Shown: positions 36,408-47,585, counted from the first letter of the stretch. The stretch is 64,000 nt of DNA from Odobenus rosmarus divergens (GCF_000321225.1 NW_004450383.1:1148676-1212675), one strand, 5' to 3'. A program made the numbers and translations. Notes: generated by a model not told the origin, from the letters alone.

Positions 36408-36487
36408 TTTTTTTTAAGATTTTATTTATTTATTTGACAGAGAGAGACACAGCGAGAGAGGGAACGCAAGCGCCCAGGCGCCCCTAA
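36408..36487 (-). mobile_element. CAN-SINE remnant with internal deletion
   Basis: The tail (tttttttaagattttattta) is followed almost directly by the head end (gcgcccaggcgcccc). The middle of the element is missing. Confidence 0.75.
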
Positions 36488-36639
36488 ACCTTACTTTTTA
36501 AGGTTAACAGCTTATAAACTTCTCGCCTCACCCTCCTTCCTACAAAAACTTTCCACCTTGCACAACTTCTCCGAGCTCCCCTCTCCGTGCTAGACAGGGT
36601 TATGCCTGATTCACGAATCGTTTAATAAAGTCAGCTAGA

Positions 36640-36818
36640 GGGGCCACCTGGGCGGCTCAGACGGTTTAGCGGCTGCCTTCGACTCAGGTCATGATCCCGG
36701 GGTCCTGGGATCGAGCCCCGCATCGGGCTCCCTGCTCGGCGGGGAGACTGCTTCTCCCTCTGCCTCTGCCTCTCTCTCTCATGAATAAATACATAAAATC
36801 TTTATAAATAAATAAAGG
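36640..36818 (+). mobile_element. CAN-SINE
   Basis: Head ggggccacctgggcggctca, box actcaggtcatgatcccggg, core ctccctgctcggcggggaga, and an AATAAATACATAAAATC tail. Confidence 0.93.
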
Positions 36819-36861
36819 CAGCTAGATCTTCACATTTACTCCATCAATTTTTGTTTTTTAA

Positions 36862-37260
36862 CACTTAAAAATAAAACCGCCAGTTCTTTTACCAGCAGAA
36901 GTGGATTTATTAGGGAACAGCAGAGACAACGTTGGACAAGCAGGTAGGCGCCTCTGCAGAATAAAGAGGGGAGACTCTTTTATAGAAAGAGCGGTGGGGT
37001 GTAAGAAAGAGGGGGTTGTATTTCAAATGGAAGTTCATTGGAGTAAAATGGGAGCTGGAAGCGTAGTGGCTTTTCATTGGCTGAGCTCTGACAACCCCTC
37101 ATTGGCTGGGGGAGGAGGAAACTTTCCCTCCTCCCGCGGGGTTAGCTCGGTAGTATCCCCCTGCAAGGTGCGTCTCTCTCGTTGTTGGGCCTGCCGCGGA
37201 GGAGGAGTGGGAGGCGGTGAGAGCAACCCCTGCAGGCCTCCAGACTCCATCTAAGTGAGG
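36862..37260 (-). mobile_element. ERV-like solo LTR (family shared with 48.5 kb)
   Basis: Read on the minus strand it has CCAATGA boxes (about 37100 and 37075), a tataaaag box near 36983, an aataaa and then ccacttctgctggtaaaaga. A near relative with the same order of boxes lies on the plus strand at about 48530-48840. No viral genes flank it. The LTR edges are approximate. Confidence 0.6.
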
Positions 37261-37264
37261 TCGG

Positions 37265-38095
37265 CTTTTATTCATGTCCACACCCTGTATCTGAAGATCT
37301 GCCACCATACCTGTCAGGAATCCAAGGGGACCTCTCCAGGACACGGGTCCCCTGCTCCGATGGGTGTGAGGCGCACTGCTGCCAGGAGGCCTGGGGCTGG
37401 ACCCAGCCCATAACCCAGTGAGGGGGCTCATGCTCACCCTGGGGCCCCAGGCTGCCCTGGGTCTTCCCTGCTGTCATGCGGGACTTAAGGGAACTCCCCC
37501 CCACAAGTGTGGACCCCTATCTCGAGCTCAGCCATCGGTGTCTTTCCGTCCAGGCCCCCAGGGCTTACACACACACATGCACACACGCACTCCTTCCTTT
37601 GCAAGGGGGTGGACAGTCCCAGGGGGGCAAATTTGAATGGAAGATGGTACTTCGGAGACCTGTTTCCTCCCTATTCATTCAAAAAGTAGCGTGTGCGCAT
37701 GCTCTGCAATCCCTGGCTTTATCCAGGTCATCTTTTTCTGATTCGGGACACAAAGAGCTTCTTCATCCCTTTATAGGGCTGCAGAGCGCCCCTGCAAAAT
37801 TATTTTCAGTTTGGGGAGGGAAATAGATTTCTAGTGAGATAATAAATGACACGTATCATATACCCCCCTCCCCGTGGTTCTCCCAAGGGGAGCCCCAATG
37901 TAACACTGGCGCCCCAGACATCTGGAGGTCCAACCAAGGAACCCCTCAGCAGGGGCACGGGGTGGGAGTAGGTGTCTGGGAGGCAGCGCCCAGGGACCCT
38001 CCAGGGCCCCAGGCAGAGGGGGCGCGGCCAGGTGGGCGGGGTGCGTGGCGGGACTGGAGCCTCAGCCTCCCAGATGCCCTGACCTGCGCGTGCAC
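37265..38095. other. Non-coding stretch, nothing recognised
   Basis: A short CA-rich patch lies at about 37567-37590. Otherwise nothing recognised. Confidence 0.4.
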
Positions 38096-38109
38096 GTGGA
38101 AGCCCGAGC

Positions 38110-38620
38110 TTAGAGGCAGTTTAATGAGACACACAGGTGTTTACGTGCAGAAGGAGAGGAACCAATTAGACACAGACGCGCCATCTGCTCCAGCAACCCC
38201 ACTCCTGCGCGCGTCCCCGCAGAAGTGCAGGCAGGGACTTGAACAGATGCACGCGCAGGTCGTTCACACCGCGAGTCGCCGCAGCCGGAAGGCACCGGGC
38301 ACCAGCCGTCCCAGCGTCCGTCCACGGGCGAGCGGAGAAACAAAACGTAGCGGATCCACAAAATGGAATGTTATTCCGCCTTAAAAAGGAGGGGAGATCC
38401 GTCACACGCCACAGCATGGGTGCGCCTGAAGGCGTTATGTGAGTGAAATAAGCCAGTCACAAGAGGGCACATCTGTGTTTCACTTCTGTGAGGTCCCCAG
38501 GGTCATCAGGTTCAGAGACAGCAGGTGGAATGGTGGTGCCAGGGGCTGGGGGAGGGGAGCTAGAGTTTCATGAGCAGAGCGTCAGTTTGGAAAGGTGGAA
38601 AAGTTCTGGAGGTGGATGGT
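38110..38620 (+). mobile_element. Old LINE-1 3' end
   Basis: aaaatggaatgttattccgc, gtgagtgaaataagccagtc, ggtggaatggtggtgccagg and ttctggaggtggatggtggg in order are the L1 3' UTR. The left part is unusually rich in CpG. Confidence 0.75.
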
Positions 38621-38639
38621 GGGGAAGGCGTCACAACAA

Positions 38640-41600
38640 GCGCGGGGGGGGGGCATATCTGCCAGAACTGTGCCAGCTACCAGGGACCCTCGGTCACCCT
38701 CCACCGTGGGGTTCCAGGGAGAGGGAGGATGAGACTCTCCAGGGTTGATGTGGATGGAGACAAGGGTGTCCAAGGACTAGAGAAAATGAAGGCCAGGGGT
38801 GCCTGGGGTGCAGATGTGTGTCAGGGAGTGGCGGGGAGCAGGCTGACCGAATGAACAATGCGTGCCTGCATAGTCCCTGAAGGGACTAATGGATGAGCTT
38901 CTGAGACCCTGAGTTTCCTCACAGGTTCCTGGTGTGAGTGGGGGTGCAGGGCAGTGTACCCTCCAAGACCACCCGGAGCCTGCTCCCAGTGGCCAGCCCC
39001 CCATGTCTGCTTGTTTCTCAGTGCTGGATTCCAGGGAAGAACGGGGCTTGTGCCCCCTGCAAACCCCAGGAACAGCCTGCCTGGGCAAGAGAGCAGCAGG
39101 GAGAGAGAGACCCCAGGAGGGACCCCTCATGGCTCCCTGCCCACAGGGGTGACAGGGTCTGGACTCTGCTCTAAGAAGGAAGCTCCTTCCTCTGCTTCCA
39201 GAGACCGAGAGGGTCAGCTGCAGAGAGAGTGGGAACGAGCCCAGAGCAGAGAGATGCACGTGAGGACCAGCATGGGTACAGCCCATCTCTGCCCCCAAAA
39301 GCCCCATTTCCCCAGGTCTGTGTACTGCAGGTGGGGACAGATGCCCTGTCCCCACAGATGCTAGACCTTTGCCCCTCAGAAACATTGTTCACCTTTCCCC
39401 AGGTCTGGATCTGATTCAACTTGGTGACCCCGGAGGCCCACGTGGGGAGGATGAGGGGGGTATAGAATAGGAACTCAGAGCTCGGGACAGAACAGCACAG
39501 TTACCCAGGGAAAGCAGGGCCCTGCCCCACCCCCACCATCTCCTCCTCTGCCAGCGTGAGAGCAAATACGGCTGGCCGGGATGCCCTGTCCACGACTGGC
39601 ATGAGGTCTGAGCCCAAGGCTGCTCCTGGCAGGAAGAGCAAGGTGACCCACTAGATTCACTTGGCTGGAGGGCGGCCAGGCCTGGGGGTGGGGAAACTCC
39701 AGACCAGCCACGGCCACAGGGCCACCCACTGGAACCAGCCCAGCCACACTGGGTAGCACAGGCAAGACTGGGTCCTTGCTATGCAGGCGTCTGCGGGTCG
39801 GGAGTGGGGGGCCCCGGGCCTGCCTCTGGATATGGGCATGGCTAAGGGGGAGGTCTCTGAGCCCAGGGCACAGGCCATTTAGCATGCAAGCTCTAAAATG
39901 GGCCTCAGCTGCCATGGGGCCGGCAGCCCTGAGCCCTGGCCCTGGGGGTGTCTAAGGGAGCCAAGTCCCTGCGCTGGGGTCTGCAGGAGGCACCCCTGTC
40001 CTGGAAGCCTGGGGTCAAGGAAGTGCCACTAATGGGCATGTTTTGGGACCAGAACGTTTGAAAAGGCCTGGGTGGGGAGAAGGGTGAGCGCACACACACA
40101 CCCCGACCTGAGGGCTGGGGGGTCCCAGGGATGCAGGTGTCTGCCAACAAGGTGTTGGGGAAGGGGCCGAGCTCCCCCAGCATCGACAGTCTTCATGTAC
40201 ACAAGTCAGCCACCAGCCCTGGGCTGGCTGTGCGCTGCATCTGCAGGGTCAGGACTGGACCCGCTCCTTCCCTAGACGGGGCAGGGGGCAGCGCAAGTGC
40301 CTGCAGCGGAGGGGAGGGGTGGCTGGCAGGGCTGAAGCTGGGCCGTAGCTCCTGGTCCCTAAGGCAGGGCTCTAACATCGCCCTGGGGGGCTGCTGAGGG
40401 GCAACAATGTTTCAATCAGTGAAGTAAATGGGGCTGTTATTATTCCCAGAGCCTTCTCACAACAAGCTCTGGCCTGCAGGGGCGGGGGGGGGGGGCGCAG
40501 GTGGCAGGGGGCACCCCTGCTCCCTAATAGTTCTGGGACCACCCCCGGGACCCTCCTGGGAGCAGCTCTGGGTCTGCTGTGGCGGCTGGGGCGCCGCAGG
40601 GGCAGGGGCGTCCAGGGCCATGAGCACCCAACAGATGGAGCCTGTCTGAAAAGTGACTTTGGCCCGTTGTGGGGAAGGGCTGTGGGGAAGGGCTGGGGGC
40701 AACCTCCTCGGGAAACTGAGGGTGGCTCTGGGGTAGGCGAGGGTACACGGCTCCCTAGGAATTCAGGCGGGACAGCACCTCTTGGTGGCTGAGGCTTCAG
40801 AGAAGTGTCCTCACAGCCAGCCCTGAGGGGACCGAGCCAGGTACCGTCCTAAACGCTGGCAGGCACTGGCTCCTGATGGCCAAGACATCGTGTGAGGATC
40901 CTGAGGCCCAGAGGCCCAAGAGGGGGCTGGTCCCAGACGCAGAGGGGGAAAAGGAGCCAGGCCCCAGGCCCAGCCAGTCTCACCCCAGAGCCACCTCTCA
41001 CCTCTGCTACAGGTGGTGGCCCCAGAGAATGTCCCACGCACCTGCTGACAGTCAGGGAAATGACCCCCGGCACGCCAAGGGAGGGGCCCAGGCACTGAGG
41101 CGTGCGCACAAATAGCAGTCGGGCTTGCACTCCGGGCTCCAGGTCCAACCCAGCCCCCTGCCCCTGCCCCCACTTTCCCATTGCCCCCAGGAAGGGGGAA
41201 GGGGCTCTCAATACCCCTTCAGGTCTGTGGCCTGCAGAGGAGGAGGGGTGTCCCCAGAGAGAGTGCTGGGGGGCTGCCAAGCTGGCTAGAGGGTAGGAGC
41301 CAGGAAGCCAGGCCCCAGAGGCTCAGTCACAGGAAGCTTCCCCACTCCTCCACCGGCCTGTTCCCCAGGGCAGGGGTACGCCCAAGCCAGGGAAGATAGG
41401 GCCCGGGGCGGGTGGTGGCTGGAAGGAGCTCTGCGGTGAGGGGAGGAGCCACGCGGATGTAGGCAGGAATAGCACACTCCAGGCAGAGGGCATGACCAGG
41501 ACAACAGCCTGAAGTGGGAACGAGCTCTGGAAGGACGGTGAGGCTGACTCAGGGTTGCAGGTGACAGGTGAGCGACGGGCAGCTTAAGGGTCCAGGACGA

Positions 41601-41950
41601 CAAGCTCCTGTGGCCAAGTGGCCTGGGCCTGGTTCCCACAGGCTCCAGAGGCGGACGGGCGGGCGAGAGACTTGTCCAGCGCTGCCCCAGCCCGGGGCCA
41701 GGTTCGCTGGCCGCACCGCTCACGCCTGCAAGCCGGGCCAGGGCGCAGCGGCACAGGTGGACAGGAGGCCCCCACAGTGACTTCCTGTCCCCCAGGCCCC
41801 TGAAGTCAGGGAGGGAAATGGCCGTCCCTGGCCTGATGCCTGGCACTGGGGCCGGTATGAGGCCCATTGTTTGAGGCTGGAGCTGGGGTGGGGGGAGCTG
41901 GGGCCCAGGGGCCTCCAGGAAGCCCCCGGAATGCCCTCTGTCCCACTTCC
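38640..41950. other. Intergenic region upstream of GPIHBP1
   Basis: No exon of a known gene. G+C-rich ORFs on both strands lack recognisable domains. Any GPIHBP1 promoter elements lie in the last few hundred bases. There is no CpG island and I see no clear TATA box. Confidence 0.4.
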
Positions 41951-42008
41951 CACAGATCCAGAGCCTGAGCAAGAACCGGAGCGAGCAGACCCGGCAGCCC
42001 CCAGCAGG

Positions 42009-42060
42009 ATGAAGGCACCTGCGGCTCTCCTGCTGGCCCTGCTGCTTTGTGGGCAGCCAG
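42009..42060 (+). CDS. GPIHBP1: GPIHBP1 coding exon 1 (signal peptide)
   Basis: The ATG has A at -3. It encodes [17 protein letters not shown] plus one base, and the donor CCAG|GTACCC is at 42061. The 5' UTR start is not visible. An acceptor-like tract (cccacttcccacag) ends at about 41955, so an upstream non-coding exon is possible but unproven. Confidence 0.92.
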
Positions 42061-43985
42061 GTACCCGGGCAAGGGGGCACCCCCGCAGCGAGAGGGGACA
42101 GCACAGTCTGGGCCCACGGGGACCCTCGGGACACCCCGCCTGGGGAACAGGACACAGCATGGGGTGCAGGGGGGTCAGGCTGGAGTCTGAGGCTGGAGGG
42201 ACGTGGACGTGGGCTGTCCTGGGCTCCCGCAGGTTCCCAAACCTACCCCTCCCCAGCTACAGACCCCACCTCTTTGAAATGCAGGCTTCGGGTTACCTCT
42301 TCTGTCCCGGCCTCAGTGTCCTCTTCTGTCAAACAGGCGGGCCATCCTGAGGGTTTACTGGGGCGGTGGCGGGGGGAGGCAGCTGCTGCAAAGGGGCCCC
42401 CACAGCAGCTGGTGGTGCTGGGGAGCAAGCAGGGAGGACAGAGTGGGGAGGAAGGGGATGGAGGAGTGTCGAAGGGCAGACGGAAGGGGTGGGGCCCAGC
42501 ACTGGGTCTGGAGTATGTGTGCTCCGTGCCCGGGAGCTGGGGGGTTACAGGCCTCCCTGCGTGGCCAGGCACCGGGCGGGCGCAGGACGAGGAGGAGCAG
42601 CACGCGGACGTCGGGCCGGAGGGTTATGAGGACGACGACGACGAAGAGCAGGAGGCCAGCGCGGCTGCAGGTGGCAAGGGCAGAGGGGAGCGTCCGCCCC
42701 ACCCGAGCGCGCAGGCGCCCACCCCTCTCTCGCAACACTTGGTGTGGGCTCCGCTGAGCGCCAGGCTCAGGGCGGGGCTGGCCTGAGGCAGAACAACAGG
42801 CAAAGCCTTCCGGGGGGCGGGGGGGGGAGAGAAAGGGCCCTGACACTCAGCACCCCCTCACCTCACCCTGGCTGTGACCCTCGATGGCCGTCCGGAGTAG
42901 GGAGCCTAGAGAAGGAACCACTCCCGGGCAGGGAGGCTGAATAGGAGTTCACTAGGCAGAGAGGGGCGCAGCGGAGTCCCTGCCTGGATAGACCAGCAAG
43001 TGCAGAGGCCCTGGGCATGGAGTCCAGCTCAGCCAGACAGGACGGCTGGGCGCTGGCAGGGCAGGGCAGGGCTGACCAGTCCTGAGGAGGGGTGCAGGGA
43101 GGCTTGGGCAGAGGCTTGTGGAGGGATCAGCTGGGAACAGAGCACAAGCCTGCAGGGGGAGGCGCTGGGCTGCAGGGGGAGGCTCTGGGCCTGTAGGGGG
43201 AGGCACTGGCCTGCAGGGGGAGGCTCTGGGCCTGTAGGGGGAGGCACTGGCCTGCAGGGGGAGGNNNNNNNNNNNNNNNNNNNNNNNNNNNNNNNNNNNN
43301 NNNNNNNNNNNNNNGGCTCTGGGCCTGTAGGGGGAGGCACTGGCCTGCAGGGGGAGGCTCTGGGCCTGTAGGGGGAGGCACTGGCCTGCAGGGGGAGGCT
43401 CTGGGCCTGCAGGGGGAGGAGTTGGGCCTGCAGGGGGAGGCGCTGGGCTGCAGGGGGAGGCCCCTTGGCCTGAGCCCTCTTGCCTCCCAGGGCTGCTGCA
43501 GTGTTATGCCTGCCAGTCCCTGTACAGTGGGGAGCACTGCAAGCAAGTTCAGAACTGCATCCACGGCCACAGCTTCTGCAAAGCCATCATGTCCCACGGG
43601 AACACGGGTGAGCCGGCCCCGCAGTGGCCAGGGCAGGAGGTGCCCCATCTCCCATGCAGAAAGGCGTGCACCCCCGTGAGGGGCCTCCTCCCTGCCCCAG
43701 CCTGTCCAGCGTGACAAAGCCTTTCTCCCCCACCCTTCCTCCCTCCCAGAGTCGGGTCCTCTGACCACCTACTCCGCATGGTGTGCAGACACGTGTCAGC
43801 CCATCACCAAGACACTGGAGGGGACCCTGATGACCCTGACCTGTTGCCAGTCCACCCTCTGCAACATCCCACCCTGGCAGGACCCCCCAGGCAGCGGAGC
43901 CGGTAGCCCCCAGGGCAGCCCCACGATGGTGGCCGCCACTCTCCTGCTCAGCCTCCTTCCCGGCCTGCAGGCCATGGGGTCCTGA
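42009..43985 (+). CDS. GPIHBP1: GPIHBP1, GPI-anchored HDL-binding protein 1 (4 coding exons)
   Basis: The coding parts are 42009-42060, 42569-42670, 43491-43607 and 43750-43985, giving 507 nt or 168 residues. All introns are GT-AG and phase 1. Order: signal peptide (about 1-20); acidic domain (24-46, 14 Asp/Glu, with Tyr37 where the sulfated tyrosine sits in other species); LU domain (53-131) with ten cysteines at 56, 59, 68, 74, 81, 102, 106, 122, 123 and 128; linker; hydrophobic GPI signal (about 150-166). Trp101 in SAWC matches the tryptophan needed for lipoprotein lipase binding. GPIHBP1 picks up LPL from the subendothelial space, moves it across capillary endothelial cells, and holds and stabilises it on the lumen for plasma triglyceride breakdown. 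Oddities: no N-X-S/T sequon anywhere, a shorter acidic domain than in human, and a minisatellite with an assembly gap in intron 2. Identity is very secure. Confidence 0.97.
42569..42670 (+). CDS. GPIHBP1: GPIHBP1 coding exon 2 (acidic, intrinsically disordered domain)
   Basis: The acceptor is ctgcgtggccag before 42569 and the donor is GCAG|GTGGCA at 42671. The 34 codons encode the acidic domain with a run of four Asp. In other species this domain stabilises LPL and speeds its capture. An alternative in-frame acceptor at 42550 would add six residues. It has a poorer pyrimidine tract and fits relatives less well. Confidence 0.88.
43149..43462 (+). repeat. Minisatellite in GPIHBP1 intron 2, with 50-N gap
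   Basis: This is a tandem array of a 20/21-bp G-rich unit of the form cctgcagggggaggctctgg, alternating with a variant containing cctgtaggggg and gcactgg, so the higher-order period is about 41 bp. A 50-base run of N (43265-43314) lies inside the array. A round 50 is probably a placeholder, so the true copy number is unknown. Every unit carries a run of five G. Confidence 0.93.
43265..43314. other. Assembly gap (50 N)
   Basis: Fifty consecutive N inside the intron 2 tandem repeat. The flanking sequence on both sides is the same repeat, so the assembler probably failed to span or size the array. Confidence 0.99.
43491..43607 (+). CDS. GPIHBP1: GPIHBP1 coding exon 3 (LU domain, first half)
   Basis: The acceptor cttgcctcccag ends at 43490, only about 30 bases after the intron 2 minisatellite. 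The donor is ACGG|GTGAGC at 43608. It encodes LLQCYACQ to HGNT, with five of the ten LU cysteines. The position glycosylated in other mammals reads CKQVQNC here, which is not a sequon. Confidence 0.95.
43750..43985 (+). CDS. GPIHBP1: GPIHBP1 coding exon 4 (LU domain second half, GPI signal)
   Basis: The acceptor is cctccctcccag before 43750 and TGA is at 43983-43985. It encodes [22 protein letters not shown], then a Gly/Ser/Pro linker and the hydrophobic tail. Confidence 0.95.
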
Positions 43986-44078
43986 ATGGGTGGTCCCACC
44001 CCCACCCCACTCACACCCTGGATGGCCAGCACTCTGTCCAGTGCCTTACGCACCTGGCTCCCCACCCCAGCTCTGATA

Positions 44079-44084
44079 AATAAA
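44079..44084 (+). terminator. GPIHBP1: GPIHBP1 polyadenylation signal (AATAAA)
   Basis: An AATAAA lies about 95 bases after the stop, within gataaataaacttgg, giving a very short 3' UTR ending near 44100. Confidence 0.75.
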
Positions 44085-44109
44085 CTTGGAGCACCTTTAG
44101 TGATCCGGC

Positions 44110-45635
44110 CAACACTGCCCCGTCTGCATTTCCTATTTCCTGGCTGTCTGGCATCTTTGGCCTCCTCCTCCCCACCGCCTGTGCCAGCACATTGACCCCA
44201 GGTCCAGGCCGCGACTGCTCAGAGGGCGGGTCCACACAGCTGGGTAGAGAAAACACGCATCCTATGCCAGGCGGAGTCAGCCACATTCTCTCACCTCCCC
44301 TCCCCACCCCCAGACTGTTGCCTGGGTTCCTGAGAAGAGGATTGGGCAGTGGGAGGGGTTGGGGAAGGGAACCCAGGGGTGCCCAGGACCCACTCTGGTC
44401 AGGCCGGCACCACTGGGTGCTGGGGGCTCTCCGCCTTCCTGGCTGGTGACAAGACAGAGCCCTGGGATAGGAGGGAGGAGGCCTGGGTGCGGGCCTCAGG
44501 TTCCCCATCAGAGCAGCATGGAACAAGGCTCAGAGGACCCCTCGATCCCCACCAGCCCAGCAGCCCCTGGGTAGGGAAGCCTAGAGTCCTACGCTGCCTG
44601 TCAAGCAGCTGTAGCAGGTGGGGTAGCCTCCCACTCTCTGCTTCCTTCTTTCCTTAGTAAAGAAAACCTCAAGACCTAGCTGGGGAGCAAATCCCCGGGG
44701 TAGAGGAGACAGGTCTGTCTTCTTCTCCTTCCTCCTTCCTGCTGGGTGCAGTGATGTCTGTGGCTTAGCAGCCACTTCGCACCATGAGGCAGCACACTGG
44801 GATGGCAGGGCAGCAAGGAGGAAGGGCAGAGATCATGGTGACCAGGAGCCATTATACCAGCCCCACACTGCCTGCCTCAGTACCCCTTTCCTTGGGAGGG
44901 AAATAAATGGCTGCGGAGTTGAAGTGAGTCATTTCTCTGTCACTTCTTCTTCACACACTGTCACACACACACGCTCCTGCAGGTACATACGCTCTCATGT
45001 TACTCCCGCCGGCGCACGCACTTGTGGTCACACACACTCTCCCACATAGATAAAAGCCGAGCTCGGGGCTCACCCTGTCTGGGTTAAAATGTTAGTTAAG
45101 CCCTTGCCCCAGCTCCACGACCCACATGAACGCCATGCCCCACCAGCTCCGTGACCCAGACGAACCTCTTCACCTCCCCTGCAACACCCACCCCAAGTGG
45201 GTTTCCTTGTCTGCCACGTGGCAGGGTAGGGGGGCCCTCCTGGGAGGACCAGCCTCAGTGAAGACCGACAAGCGCTACAGGGGAAGAGCACCAGGCCTGA
45301 GCCAGAGGTTGGGAGAGGCCGGATGAGGACCAAGACCCAGCTGGACCACCAGGCCAAGGCCAGTCTGATGTACCAGGGACGGTCAGGACGTTCTAGGCCA
45401 GTCCCAAGAAGGAACTGCTGGAAATCAGGAGGTGGTACCTCAGGGCTGCTCCCTCTCATCCAGCCTGGGCAGCACCTCTGCACCCACCTGTACAGCGGGC
45501 CAGGGAGTGTGTCCAGCTGGATCCCTGCCTCCATGTCTCATGACTGCCATGACACGTGACCACACAGTGGCTCACAACAGCTCAAACGGTCCTGAAGCTC
45601 AGAAGTCTGAAATGAAGGGCTTTGTTCCTTCCGGA
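44110..45635. other. Intergenic region, nothing recognised
   Basis: Includes a CA-rich patch (about 44950-45050). No gene recognised. Confidence 0.4.
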
Positions 45636-45638
45636 GCC

Positions 45639-46035
45639 TGTGATGGTGCATTTTCTGTGTCAGCCTGACTGGGCTGAGAGAGGCCCAGATGATTTCTGGG
45701 TGTGTCTGGGAGGGGGTTTCCAAAGACATTAGCATTCGGGTACAAAGATGACAAAGATGGCCCCTGCCAACGTGGGGGGCTGCACCCCATCCACTGAGGG
45801 CCCAAATGGAACAACAAGGCAGAAAGGGCAAATTCACCCTCTGGAGCTGGACCTCCATCCTCTCCTGCCCTGAGACGCTGGAGCTCCTCGTTCTGAGGCC
45901 TTCAGACTCCAGTGAATCCCACCCCCGGCCTTGCTGGGGCTCCAGCTGGCGGACGGCAGGTACAGGACCTCTCGGCCTCCACAGCCACGTGAGCCAATCC
46001 CTGTGCTTACACTCACAGAGCCCGCTGTACATCTG
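45639..46035 (+). mobile_element. MLT2-like LTR (ERVL), second copy
   Basis: It opens tgtgatggtgcattttctgt. It contains ggtgtgtctgggagggggtt, ggccttcagactccagtgaa and ccacgtgagccaatccctgt. The order matches the LTR at 24.85 kb but with greater divergence. Confidence 0.7.
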
Positions 46036-46039
46036 CCTG

Positions 46040-47585
46040 GCTCCGCGTCTCTGGAACTCTGGCCCCTCACCACCATCTGCCTCAAATCTCCCGCCACCTC
46101 CCTCTTATTAAGGCCTTTGTGGTGACATGGGGCCACCACCCAATCGAGGACAATCTCTCATCCCAAGACCTTCAACCCCATTACATCACCCCTTTGCCAC
46201 ATGAGGCCACACATCTCCAGGCTCCAGGGATTAGGACCTGGATGTTAGCCAGTCATTACTGAGCATCGCCCACCACCCAACGTCAGAGACCCCAGCCGTA
46301 GCACGTCTGGCCGTGTGCCGGGTCTTGGACCCAAGGAGGGTAAGCTCACTGGTCACAGGGGCCACAGCCCAGAAGTCAGACATGGCTCTCAGCCCCCACG
46401 TGGCCTCTAGCAATGCTCCTGCCATCCAGACACAATTCAGATGCCCTTGCCTTTGCCACTACTAGATTCAGCTTCCTAGAGAGCTGGGATTTTTAAGATG
46501 GAATCTATGATGGGTGGGTGGGGGAGGGGAGAAAGACAACCCGTCCAGTGAATGGACAGGCTCCCCCACGCTGCCTCCATGGGCATGGCCTCCCTGTGCC
46601 TGGAAGCTATGGTCACCCTCAGCCTGCGGTGGCAGAGTTGCCTGGGCTGAAGTGCCTCGAGGCAGGCAGTCCCCCAAGTCACACACACCCTTCCTTCTAC
46701 CCAATGCGCCGATGCCCACACACCACTGTGCCCGGCGCCCTGTGGTTCCCTGGCTGTCGCAGAGCTGGACATGGTGCCTGATTCCGACTCATGGGACAAA
46801 TTCTAACCACACCTCCCTCCCCCCGAGCTCTGACCAGCTGGGGACACAGGCACACAGACACATGGGGATCTAAGACCTCCCAAGGAAGACGCAACTGAGG
46901 ATGCAGGGCCCCAGGCTGGGGGGTGAGGGTGGGGAATGATGCAGGCAGATCCCAGGAGCTGCAGGAGAGACAGAGGCAGAGCCAGAGGGTGACAGGCCTC
47001 CCCAGAAGCCACTCCCCCTGGAAAGGTCGCTCAACCTCCCTTGGAAGCAGGTGTCTGGGGAATGGGGCTCCTCCCCGGTATGGACCGGACTAGTTGTCTC
47101 TTAACCCCCTGAACTCAATGTGCTGACCTAAGCACACAGAGGGGCAGGTCAAAGCCTCGCCCTCCTGAGCCCCCCATCCCTGCCTCTGCGCTCTGCCATC
47201 TCCTCCCCCAGGGCTCTGAGATCCACTGCCAGCCCGGCCGCACCCTGGCAAAGCTCACTCCCTCCCCCTCTCCCTCTCCCTACCCCCCCAGAGGGTGTGC
47301 AGCCCACTCCCATGAAGCAAAGACCATCACGCAGCCACACGCAGCACCCCAGACTTTGCAGGACCTCAGGCTTGCTGAGTCCTCTATTAAGCCAAGGGGC
47401 TCAGGAGCCTGGTGGAAAGAGCCACGTGCCCCTCCTCAAATCTCGCTCCTCCAAAGCTTCTGTCTTTCGGACCTTGGCTGGAGGGCCCTGCTCTGGGGAG
47501 CAATAAATCAACCCCTACCTAGAGGGGGCTGCGTGCCCAGCTCCACATTCCAGCTGAGAAGCAAGATGAAGGAAGAAGCAAACAC
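46040..47585. other. Intergenic region, nothing recognised
   Basis: No gene or clear repeat recognised. Confidence 0.4.

Noticed and set aside
41286..42155. 289-codon minus-strand ORF antisense to GPIHBP1 exon 1
   Set aside because: Pro/Ser-rich translation of G-rich DNA with no known domain and no splice or polyA support.
42049..42786. 245-codon plus-strand ORF in GPIHBP1
   Set aside because: It reads through introns 1 and 2. Only the acidic exon within it is real.
43000..43768. ORFs on both strands across the N gap
   Set aside because: They are translations of the minisatellite with unknown residues for N. The one real part is exon 3.
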